From Syntrophorhabdus sp. PtaU1.Bin058 (GTDB lineage: Bacteria; Desulfobacterota; Syntrophorhabdia; Syntrophorhabdales; Syntrophorhabdaceae), in NCBI GenBank assembly GCA_002067975.1, contig MVRS01000212.1, positions 1 to 33,080 of the forward strand: DNA of 33,080 bases, in the 5' to 3' direction. This document shows positions 1-6,157 of this stretch, piece by piece (within the stretch, counting starts at the first letter, position 1; each line of letters begins with the position of its first letter). A model generated the notes under the pieces. The model saw nothing but the letters and a program-made list of their open reading frames with translations, was not told where the DNA came from and did not search any database. Position numbers and translations under genes: made by a program.

Positions 1-94
1 CGCCCTTTTCGGTGACAGGATCATGCGGGCACAGGCAAAAAAGATCGGCGAAGAGTTTATAAAGGCTTTGAAAGAGAGGATCGAGCAAGGCTGA
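1..94 (+). CDS. C-terminal fragment of an unrecognised protein (runs off the left edge)
   Basis: The frame beginning at base 2 stays open to a TGA at 92-94 and encodes about 30 residues ending in KALKERIEQG. The fragment is rich in Lys, Glu and Ala and looks like a terminal amphipathic helix. No motif is visible, so no family is assigned. The hairpin-repeat region begins directly after its stop, which suggests that the repeat may also serve as its 3' untranslated end. Confidence 0.5.
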   Translation, partial: ALFGDRIMRAQAKKIGEEFIKALKERIEQG

Positions 95-101
95 CCTGTT
101 A

Positions 102-287
102 TCGGGGCTTGCGTCGCCCCCTCCGGCAGCATAGCTGCCGGAGCCTCCCCTTCATGCTCGCCGTGCTCGCAGCGCAGATTCCGACATCGGGGCTCACGTC
201 GCCCCCTCCGGCAGCATAGCGCGACCCGCAAGCGGGTACCCCGGCCTCCCCTTCATGCTCGCCGTGCTCGCAGTGTAGATTCCAACA
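102..287. repeat. Tandem pair of hairpin-module repeats
   Basis: Two adjacent units (about 102-186 and 187-287) share both flanks: TCGGGGCT, then CGTCGCCCCCTCCGGCAGC, and later CCTCCCCTTCATGCTCGCC through to AGATTCC. They differ in the middle. In unit 1, CTCCGGCAGC (121-130) and GCTGCCGGAG (134-143) form a perfect 10-bp stem with a 3-nt loop. In unit 2 the right arm is replaced by a different hairpin, ACCCGC/GCGGGT near 224-237. The reverse complement of this unit matches the repeat inside the transporter ATPase gene at 18196-18368. No coding potential is convincing here. Confidence 0.85.
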
Positions 288-346
288 GGCGACGCAAGGA
301 AAACAGAGGACCGCGCTTTCAGGCATGGGTGAATGCGTTTGTCATG

Positions 347-388
347 CACGCGAAGCGTGTATATTTTAGCAACACGGGCTTGCCCGTG
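347..388. repeat. Two further small perfect hairpins of the same style
   Basis: CACGC (347-351) pairs with GCGTG (355-359) across a 3-nt loop, and CACGGGC (373-379) pairs with GCCCGTG (382-388) across a 2-nt loop. The second is almost the same module as the hairpin at 18325-18347. A GGCGACGCAAG word, which ends the repeat units elsewhere, sits at 288-298. The rest of 389-490 shows nothing recognisable apart from the ribosome binding site of the next gene. Confidence 0.7.
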
Positions 389-490
389 GGAATCTATTGT
401 GCAGGTTGACGTGGTAACCAGGTTTGGAACCGGCCTTAAAAGGAGACCGGTTCTGCTGATTGCAGTGCTTATCAGACAAAAGGAGACGGG

Positions 491-1252
491 ATGGAAATTC
501 TTGAAAGCATATTGGAAAGCATCGGGGAAGATGCCCCCGTAGAGGAGGTGAGAAGGGGGATCCACTGGACCGCCGTGGTAAGCAGACGGTGCGGTCTGGC
601 CTCGACCATGGCCCATGGGGGCTGCAACCATGAAGAAGGGGGAGGGATGGAGGGCTCTCTCACGGAGATGACGGCCCTCGGGCTTGCCCGTTACTGCCTC
701 AGGGGAGACACGGCGAAGGCATCCCTCGGGCTTGCGGCAATCAACTCCCTCCTTGATGTTGACCCGGATAGATACGCCGACATTGACGGGCTGCAGATAG
801 TCAAGGAGATGGGCAAAGGGAAGAACGTCTCCGTCATCGGTCACTTCCCGTTTCTGGATACTATCGCCAGAGAAGCCAATAATCTCTGGATTATAGAGAA
901 GCAGCCAAGGCCGGGAGACTATCCGGAAGAGAAGGGGAGGGATTTTCTCCCCCAATCGGACATAGTCGTAATTTCAAGCACTACCCTTCTTAACAACACC
1001 CTCTCCGGCATTCTCGGACTGTGCAGGGAAGGGAGCGTCAAGATGCTTCTCGGGCCTACCACGCCGCTTTCCGGGGTGCTCTTCGATTACGGCATAGACA
1101 TGCTCGCAGGGAGCGTGGTGACAGAGAAGGACAGGGTACTGAGATCGGTGAGTGAAGGGGCAACCTTCATGCAGCTCAAGATGAGGGGCGGTATTCGTTT
1201 TGTAAGCATGATCAAGGACTACGATGATATCGTCCGGAGACTGGCAGGGTAA
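491..1252 (+). CDS. DUF364-family putative heavy-metal-chelating protein
   Basis: A 253-residue cytosolic protein with no signal peptide or membrane segment. It matches from memory the DUF4213/DUF364 family: an N-terminal part with WTAVVSRRCGLAST and a Rossmann-like C-terminal half with SVIGHFPFLD, VVISSTTLLNNTL and LLGPTTPLSGVLFDYGID. The family has been described as putative heavy-metal-binding or chelating; no reaction is established. The ATG at 491 is preceded by GGAG at 482-485. It lies 175 bp upstream of modA on the same strand, which suggests, but does not prove, a link to molybdenum or another metal oxyanion. The antisense frame is also open for 250 codons but is a composition shadow. 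Confidence 0.8.
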   Translation: MEILESILESIGEDAPVEEVRRGIHWTAVVSRRCGLASTMAHGGCNHEEGGGMEGSLTEMTALGLARYCLRGDTAKASLGLAAINSLLDVDPDRYADIDGLQIVKEMGKGKNVSVIGHFPFLDTIAREANNLWIIEKQPRPGDYPEEKGRDFLPQSDIVVISSTTLLNNTLSGILGLCREGSVKMLLGPTTPLSGVLFDYGIDMLAGSVVTEKDRVLRSVSEGATFMQLKMRGGIRFVSMIKDYDDIVRRLAG

Positions 1253-1397
1253 AGGATGTATTTCGGCAGCCAGAAGGAATTCGAACATTTTGACTAAATG
1301 TATCCGATATGGTAGGCAAAAGGGAAGAGAAGGCCCGGAATCAATAGAGAGGGCGTTATACGCTATGTTGAAAAAAGGGCATAAAATGCCTGTACAC

Positions 1398-1419
1398 TAT
1401 AATACAATGATGAAGGAGG
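1398..1419 (+). promoter_or_regulatory. Possible modA -10 element and strong ribosome binding site
   Basis: A perfect TATAAT lies at 1398-1403, but there is no good -35 hexamer at 16-18 bp, so the promoter is tentative. AAGGAGG at 1413-1419 gives modA a strong ribosome binding site 8 nt before its ATG. A short inverted word GCGTTATACGC at 1353-1363 contains CGTTAT, the core of ModE half-sites, but is too short to call an operator. The rest of 1253-1427 shows nothing else. Confidence 0.3.
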
Positions 1420-1427
1420 ATGTATAA

Positions 1428-2180
1428 ATGAAGAATATCGCAATGAAGCTGTTTTTCTGTGTGCTCTGTCTGGGGCTTCTGGCAGCCCCGGTCATGGCCG
1501 GCGAGATCAACCTGTCGGCAGCGGCCAGCCTGAAAGATGTGCTCAACGAACTTTCCGATACCTATGTAAAGGACAATCCGGGCGTCACTTTCATGAAAAA
1601 TTACGGCGCCTCCGGTGCAGTAGCAAAACAGATCGAAAACGGCGCTCCGGCCGATCTTTTCCTGTCCGCCAATGTAAAGTGGATGGATCATCTGAAAGAG
1701 AAGAAGGTCGTTGATGTAAAGAGCGTCACCACCTTTGCATACAATTCGGTTGTCTTCGTCGGCAAGCCGGAGTTGAAGGTAGCGGGCCTGAAGGATCTGG
1801 TAAAATTAAATAAGATCGCCATCGGAAGCCCGAAGAGCGTTCCTGCCGGCCAGTATGCCGAAGAGGCATTAAAGAAGGCGGGCGTGGAAAAGGATCTTGA
1901 GAAGAAACTCGTTATGGCAAAGGATGTTCGCGAATGCCTTATGTATGCCGACCGGGGTGAAGTGGACGGCGCCTTTGTCTATAAGACCGACGCCGAGCTG
2001 ATGGCGAAGAACGTGAAGATACTCTTCGCGGTGCCGCAGGAGCTCTACGAACGGGTGACATATCCCATGGCGCTTACCATGGCGGGCAGCAAAAAGGCAG
2101 AGGCTGCGGCCTTTTTCAAATTTTTGCAGTCAGACAAGGCAAAAAAGATCCTCGAGAAGTATGGTTTTGTCGTCCGGTAA
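1428..2180 (+). CDS. modA: Molybdate ABC transporter, periplasmic substrate-binding protein ModA
   Basis: A 250-residue protein with a Sec signal peptide (about residues 1-24, cleavage after PVMA). The mature part starts with the ModA hallmark INLSAAASLKDVL, followed by YGASGAVAKQIENGAPADLF, the serine- and alanine-lined oxyanion pocket, and GSPKSVPAGQYAEEAL in the second lobe. The length matches the family. It captures molybdate (or tungstate, which cannot be told apart by eye) in the periplasm and delivers it to ModBC. The stop is 6 bp before modB, so the three mod genes form one operon. Confidence 0.95.
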   Translation: MKNIAMKLFFCVLCLGLLAAPVMAGEINLSAAASLKDVLNELSDTYVKDNPGVTFMKNYGASGAVAKQIENGAPADLFLSANVKWMDHLKEKKVVDVKSVTTFAYNSVVFVGKPELKVAGLKDLVKLNKIAIGSPKSVPAGQYAEEALKKAGVEKDLEKKLVMAKDVRECLMYADRGEVDGAFVYKTDAELMAKNVKILFAVPQELYERVTYPMALTMAGSKKAEAAAFFKFLQSDKAKKILEKYGFVVR

Positions 2181-2186
2181 TCCGGT

Positions 2187-2873
2187 ATGCTAAGTTTCAC
2201 CCCTTCCGATTATTCGGCGATTTTGTTATCGATCAGGGTAGCCGTTGTGGCTACCCTGTTGTCTCTCCCCTTCGGTTTTACCGTGGCCTACCTTATGACG
2301 TACCGGCGGTTCCGGGGGAGGGTCGCATTGGATGTAATCGTCAACCTCCCCCTGACCCTGCCGCCTGTGGTAGTAGGGTATCTTCTCCTCCTGCTCGTTG
2401 GCCAGCATGGATTCATAGGTAAAATGATACTCCAGCCGCTGGGTATCAATCTGATCTTCACCTGGAAGGCGGCGGTCGTCGCCACGGCAGTGGTCGGTTT
2501 TCCCCTTATGGTCAGGTCTATCCGCATCGGCATGGAGACAATAGATGTGCGGCTTATCCAGGCCTCCCGAACCCTCGGCGCAGGATGGCTCGACACGATC
2601 ATTACCGTCATTGTGCCGCTTTCTGTGCGCGGTCTCATCGCCGGCTCTGTGCTTATGTTCGCCCGCGGCCTGGGCGAATTCGGCGCCACGATCATCGTGG
2701 CAGGCAACATCCCGGGCGTGACCCAGACGATCCCTCTGGCAATCTATGAATACGTCAGCTCACCGGGGGGCGACGTGATGGCCCTTTCTCTTTGTTTCGT
2801 CTCCGTTACCATCTCGGTGCTGGTGCTCCTTCTCCACGAATGGCTCGGCAGACGCATGGTAAGGTCGGATTGA
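2187..2873 (+). CDS. modB: Molybdate ABC transporter permease ModB
   Basis: A 228-residue inner-membrane permease of the binding-protein-dependent transport family with about five to six hydrophobic segments. The EAA loop that docks with the ATPase is visible as QASRTLGAGWLDTI (about residues 125-138), followed by the ModB-typical ARGLGEFGATIIVAGNIPG (about 159-177). It forms the membrane channel for molybdate with ModA and ModC. It begins 6 bp after modA and its TGA stop is one base from the modC ATG, indicating translational coupling. Confidence 0.95.
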   Translation: MLSFTPSDYSAILLSIRVAVVATLLSLPFGFTVAYLMTYRRFRGRVALDVIVNLPLTLPPVVVGYLLLLLVGQHGFIGKMILQPLGINLIFTWKAAVVATAVVGFPLMVRSIRIGMETIDVRLIQASRTLGAGWLDTIITVIVPLSVRGLIAGSVLMFARGLGEFGATIIVAGNIPGVTQTIPLAIYEYVSSPGGDVMALSLCFVSVTISVLVLLLHEWLGRRMVRSD

Positions 2874-2874
2874 G

Positions 2875-3927
2875 ATGGAACTGATTGTTAAAATACAAAA
2901 ACAGCTCGGCACCTTTTTCTTGGATGCAGATTTTACAATCAAGGGGGACCAGGTCGGGGTCTTCGGTCCTTCGGGCAGCGGAAAGTCAACCTTGGTGAGC
3001 CTTATAGCGGGCTTGAGGCATCCGGACCGGGGCCTTATCGGCATCGACGGTGAAACGCTTTTCGACAGCAGTCGCAGGCTTCTCGTGCCGCCGGAACACC
3101 GTCGCATCGGTATGGTTTTCCAGCGCCCCCACCTGTTTCCTCATCTGAGCGTCAGGAGCAACCTTCTTTACGGCTATAAGCGTTGCGACCCGCAGCATCG
3201 GAAGATTACTCTTGATACGCTTGTGGAGGTGATGCAGATAGGGCCCCTGCTCGACAGAGGGGTCAGGCATCTGTCAGGGGGAGAGAAGCAGAGGGTGGCC
3301 ATCGGCAGGGCAGTCCTCTCGAATCCCCGGCTCTTGTTGATGGATGAACCCCTGTCGGCCGTTGACGATAACCTTAAGTTCCAGATCATCTCTTATCTGA
3401 AGAATACCTGTGAGATATTCAAGATCCCCTATCTCTTTATCTCCCATGCCCTCCTGGAAATGAGGATCATGACGAACAGGGTCCTGACGGTAGAGGACGG
3501 CCGTGTGACGGGACAGGTCACGGCCGAGGATCTGGCGCGGGAAAGGATGAAAGACGCAACGGGCTACACCAATCTCCTCCGGCTCACCGCGCCGCGACGC
3601 ATCAACAACCTCTATGCATATCACTGGGGAGATCAGGAGCTTTTTGTCTCCGGCGGCAGTTCTCTGGCCGAGACGCTTTTCGAGGTGTCATCGACGGACA
3701 TAATTCTTTTCAAGCGCCACCCGGAGGCGATCAGCGCCCGTAACCTGCTTAAAGGGACCGTGGTCGATATCTTCAACACGGGAACCAGGATAGGTGTGGA
3801 ACTGAAATGCGGCGACGGACGGCTCATTGCCGAGATCGTCAAAGAGGCGGTCGATGAACTGGAGCTGTCGAAGGGCGTGGAGATATACGCGGCCATAAAG
3901 GCCGTGGCGTTCAGACACCTGGGATAG
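2875..3927 (+). CDS. modC: Molybdate ABC transporter ATP-binding protein ModC with C-terminal Mop domain
   Basis: A 350-residue ATPase. Walker A is GPSGSGKS (31-38), the signature LSGGEKQ (133-139), Walker B LLLMDEP (153-159), and the H-loop histidine is in FISHALLE (about 191). The C-terminal 65 residues, from SARNLLKGTVVDIF to the end, form a Mop/TOBE domain that binds molybdate and can regulate transport. This domain closely resembles the free-standing Mop protein encoded at 4034-4243, suggesting a shared origin. It powers uptake through ModB and is the last gene of the modABC operon. Confidence 0.95.
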   Translation: MELIVKIQKQLGTFFLDADFTIKGDQVGVFGPSGSGKSTLVSLIAGLRHPDRGLIGIDGETLFDSSRRLLVPPEHRRIGMVFQRPHLFPHLSVRSNLLYGYKRCDPQHRKITLDTLVEVMQIGPLLDRGVRHLSGGEKQRVAIGRAVLSNPRLLLMDEPLSAVDDNLKFQIISYLKNTCEIFKIPYLFISHALLEMRIMTNRVLTVEDGRVTGQVTAEDLARERMKDATGYTNLLRLTAPRRINNLYAYHWGDQELFVSGGSSLAETLFEVSSTDIILFKRHPEAISARNLLKGTVVDIFNTGTRIGVELKCGDGRLIAEIVKEAVDELELSKGVEIYAAIKAVAFRHLG

Positions 3928-3967
3928 TTTCATATGTGGTTCATTGCACCGATATTGACAGAAAAAG

Positions 3968-4009
3968 ATCGAGGTTAGGAAGCAGGATGAAAAGCCTCCA
4001 AACCTCGAT
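3968..4009. terminator. Hairpin between convergent modC and mop
   Basis: ATCGAGGTT (3968-3976) pairs with AACCTCGAT (4001-4009), and GGA/TCC extends the stem inward after one mismatch. It lies between the ends of two convergent genes, where a bidirectional terminator is expected. There is no clear T-run on the plus side, so termination is inferred from position rather than from a classical signature. Confidence 0.45.
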
Positions 4010-4033
4010 TCCTGGCTGAAATAAGTCCTACGA

Positions 4034-4243
4034 TTAATCTACGCCGATCATGACGTTTGTCGCCTTGATCACCGCGTATACATCTTTCCCTTTTGCAAGC
4101 CCCAGCCCCTCGGCTGATGCCTTGGTGATAATCGAGACAACATTTGCACCACCGGGCAACTCAATAACAACCTCACTATTGACTGCACCGTGTGTAACGC
4201 TTTTAACCTTCCCCTTTAATACGTTTCGTGCGCTTAGCTTCAT
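4034..4243 (-). CDS. mop: Molbindin, single Mop-domain molybdate-binding protein
   Basis: A 69-residue protein starting MKLSARNVLKGKVKSV and containing VNSEVVIELPGGANVVSIIT and GLAKGKDVYAVIKAT, the complete Mop signature. Mop proteins assemble into hexamers that store or buffer molybdate in the cytoplasm. It is convergent with modC and divergent from the molybdenum hydroxylase operon. A full AAAGGAGGTGAT ribosome binding site precedes its ATG. Its likely control is from the divergent region holding a ModE-like palindrome. Confidence 0.93.
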   Translation of the reverse strand: MKLSARNVLKGKVKSVTHGAVNSEVVIELPGGANVVSIITKASAEGLGLAKGKDVYAVIKATNVMIGVD

Positions 4244-4271
4244 CCTCTATCACCTCCTTTTACAATATCTA

Positions 4272-4300
4272 TTTTTATAGCAGAAGGGGGCTGCTGTCAA
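4272..4300 (-). promoter_or_regulatory. Candidate mop promoter (minus strand)
   Basis: Read on the minus strand, a perfect TTGACA (plus coordinates 4295-4300) is followed by TATAAA after 15 bp or TAAAAA after 17 bp (4272-4279). It lies about 30 bp upstream of the mop start. The -35 is convincing; the -10 spacing is ambiguous. Confidence 0.5.
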
Positions 4301-4372
4301 GCTCTATACCGGTTTTTGTGATAAGCGTTGAAGGCCGTCTGGGAACAAGAAAAGCGTATTAAAAAAAACTGC

Positions 4373-4401
4373 TTGACAATAAATAACAATAACTCTAAAA
4401 T
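4373..4401 (+). promoter_or_regulatory. Strong sigma70-type promoter toward the hydroxylase operon
   Basis: TTGACA at 4373-4378, a 17-bp spacer, and TAAAAT at 4396-4401 make a near-consensus promoter. Downstream, TAAGTCTTA and TAAGTCTAA words and an AGAC/GTCT inverted pair surround the expected start site (about 4405-4440) and could be operator sites. The transcript would have a leader of about 170 nt carrying the ModE-like palindrome before the small ORF. Confidence 0.6.
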
Positions 4402-4487
4402 ATAGACATTAAGTCTTATATATGGAGAATAAGTCTAAATGGATGTAACGGTGGTCAAAGGAATTGCAGGAGGGTAAGAATTTTTTT

Positions 4488-4525
4488 TGCATATCGTTAT
4501 CTATAATAATAGATAACGATATGCA
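4488..4525. promoter_or_regulatory. Perfect 38-bp palindrome resembling a ModE operator
   Basis: TGCATATCGTTATCTAT (4488-4504) and ATAGATAACGATATGCA (4509-4525) are exact reverse complements around AATA. The ATCGTTAT and ATAACGAT half-sites match the molybdate-responsive ModE box as I remember it (CGTTATAT-type half-sites). It lies between the divergent mop gene and a molybdoenzyme operon, exactly where ModE would act. No modE gene is in the window, and the sequence could also fold as a hairpin in the leader RNA. Confidence 0.75.
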
Positions 4526-4581
4526 GGGGCATTCTGCTTAATACTGCCTGAGGGGGCCGGGGCGGGTGAAGGAGGATCGAC

Positions 4582-4758
4582 GTGGAAGCTGTTAAATTTA
4601 CAGGGAAAAGGAGGATAGAGATTATCATGGGAAGGATAGCCCGGAGCAAAGTACGTTTTTTCCTTCAGGGGGATCTTCTTGAGAAGTTCGAGAAGAATGG
4701 AGAGAAAGGAAGGGCGACGTCAATTTGCTGTTGTTGCAGTCTCACTTCGCCGGATTGA
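4582..4758 (+). CDS. Small Cys-rich ORF heading the hydroxylase operon (58 aa, hypothetical)
   Basis: A GTG at 4582 follows GAAGGAGG with a 6-nt gap, an excellent ribosome binding site. The frame encodes 58 residues with a strongly basic N-terminal half (VEAVKFTGKRRIEIIMGRI), a helical middle (LEKFEKNGEKGRA) and a C-terminal ICCCCSLTSPD tail with four consecutive cysteines. It stops 20 bp before the FAD-subunit start, so it would be cotranscribed. I do not recognise it. It may be a true small protein, a leader peptide or the remnant of a longer gene; the ribosome binding site and operon position are the main support. Confidence 0.45.
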   Translation: MEAVKFTGKRRIEIIMGRIARSKVRFFLQGDLLEKFEKNGEKGRATSICCCCSLTSPD

Positions 4759-4778
4759 AATGAACGAAAGAAGGTTCT

Positions 4779-5660
4779 ATGCATGACTTTGAATATTTGA
4801 GGCCGGAAACAATTGAAGAGGCAATGAGGATCTACAAAAACGGTGGAAAAGAAGCGAGGCTTCTTGCGGGAGGGACGGAACTGGTAAATGAGATGCGTTT
4901 CGGAAAGTCTCGGCCGGAGCAGGTAATAGATTTAAAGCATATCCGGGAGATGGATTTTATGGAGCTGCGGGAGGATGGCCTGAGACTCGGGGCCCTGTAT
5001 CGCGTGAGAGACGCGGAGTGTTCAGAACCGTTGAGGATGAGCCGGTTTAACGTGCTGAGCCATGCAGCAGGCACTCTGGGGTCCCCGCAGGTGCGAAACA
5101 AGGCGACAATAGTAGGGAACGTGTGCAGGGCTTCGCCGTCGGCAGACCTGATCCCGCCGCTTATCGCATTAGGCGCAAGGGCAAAGATCAAAGGAGACGG
5201 GGTTGAAAAGGTAGCGGCGGTTCAGGAGATGATGTTGGGCCCGGGCAAGACGATATTGGAGCCTGGTGAAATAGTCACCGAACTGGAGATCCCGAATCTG
5301 CCCGATTACACAGGCTGCAGTTATTGCAAATTGAGTCCAAGAAAGTCTCTGGACCTTGCGGTTGTGGGCGTTGCCGTGATGCTGCAGACGGATTCGAATA
5401 TGTCCAGGTGCATTGATGCAAGGATAGTACTCGGCGCTGTAGGCCCCACGGCAATACGGGCGCGAAAGGCCGAGTCTCTTCTGAGGGGGCGGGGATTGAA
5501 TGAGGATATGATTGAAGAGGCTGCCAGGACGGCTGTCGACGAGTCGAAGCCTCTCGATGACGTAAGGGGCTCGGCATGGTACCGGAAAAAGATGGTCGAG
5601 GTGGCAGTGAGGCGTACCATCGCTAATTCTTTGGAACAAGTCAGGATAGGGAGGAGGTAG
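4779..5660 (+). CDS. Molybdenum hydroxylase FAD-binding (medium) subunit
   Basis: A 293-residue subunit of the xanthine dehydrogenase/CO dehydrogenase family. The FAD pyrophosphate motifs are LLAGGTELVNEMRFG (about 28-42) and ATIVGNVCRASPSADL (about 109-124), followed by the CO-dehydrogenase flavoprotein C-terminal domain. It passes electrons from the 2Fe-2S clusters to an external acceptor. The extra cysteine-bearing insertion that carries a 4Fe-4S cluster in 4-hydroxybenzoyl-CoA reductase beta subunits is not seen, and the length is that of ordinary medium subunits. It is the first of three subunit genes, 8 bp before the next. Confidence 0.92.
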   Translation: MHDFEYLRPETIEEAMRIYKNGGKEARLLAGGTELVNEMRFGKSRPEQVIDLKHIREMDFMELREDGLRLGALYRVRDAECSEPLRMSRFNVLSHAAGTLGSPQVRNKATIVGNVCRASPSADLIPPLIALGARAKIKGDGVEKVAAVQEMMLGPGKTILEPGEIVTELEIPNLPDYTGCSYCKLSPRKSLDLAVVGVAVMLQTDSNMSRCIDARIVLGAVGPTAIRARKAESLLRGRGLNEDMIEEAARTAVDESKPLDDVRGSAWYRKKMVEVAVRRTIANSLEQVRIGRR

Positions 5661-5668
5661 TTTCGATC

Positions 5669-6157
5669 GTGGAAAGAATAATCAATCTGAATGTCAATCA
5701 TGAATGCTATGAGGTGGTAATCCATTCCTGCGAATCGCTCCTTGATGTGTTGCGGATTAGACTGAGGCTTACGGGGACAAAGAAGGGCTGCAACGAAGGC
5801 GACTGTGGGGCATGCACGGTGATTATGGGTGGGAGGGCCGTAAACGCATGTCTCGTGCTTGCCGTAGAGGCGGATGGCGAGGAGATATTGACCGTTGAGG
5901 GCCTGGCGCAGGGAACACGTCTCCATCCATTGCAGGAGGCATTTATAAAATTCGGGGGGTTTCAGTGTGGTTTCTGCACCCCCGGGATGCTGATGTCTGC
6001 CAGGGCGCTCCTTGATGAAAATCCCGATCCCACAGAGGAGGAGATACGGAGAGGGATATCCGGCAATCTTTGCCGCTGTACCGGTTATGTAAAGATTGTC
6101 GAGTCCATAAAAGAGGCTGCGAAGATTATGTCAGGAGGTGATCTACATGATAGATGA
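5669..6157 (+). CDS. Molybdenum hydroxylase 2Fe-2S (small) subunit
   Basis: A 162-residue iron-sulfur subunit. The plant-ferredoxin-like cluster uses C41, C46, C49 and C61 (GCNEGDCGACTV ... ACL). The second, helical domain uses C100, C103, C135 and C137 (CGFCTPGM and GNLCRCTGY). All eight ligands are present. It relays electrons from the molybdenum centre to FAD. The start is GTG at 5669 with AGGAGG 11 bp upstream. Its 3' end overlaps the Mo-subunit start. Confidence 0.95.
   Translation: MERIINLNVNHECYEVVIHSCESLLDVLRIRLRLTGTKKGCNEGDCGACTVIMGGRAVNACLVLAVEADGEEILTVEGLAQGTRLHPLQEAFIKFGGFQCGFCTPGMLMSARALLDENPDPTEEEIRRGISGNLCRCTGYVKIVESIKEAAKIMSGGDLHDR

Noticed and set aside
194-955. A 253-residue open frame on the minus strand, antisense to the DUF364 gene and the repeats
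   Set aside because: It crosses the hairpin repeats and lacks a recognisable motif or ribosome binding site; the plus-strand gene has a clear family match.
3968-4009. A small RNA gene between modC and mop
   Set aside because: Only a single hairpin with no promoter; a terminator or simple convergent-end hairpin is the simpler explanation.
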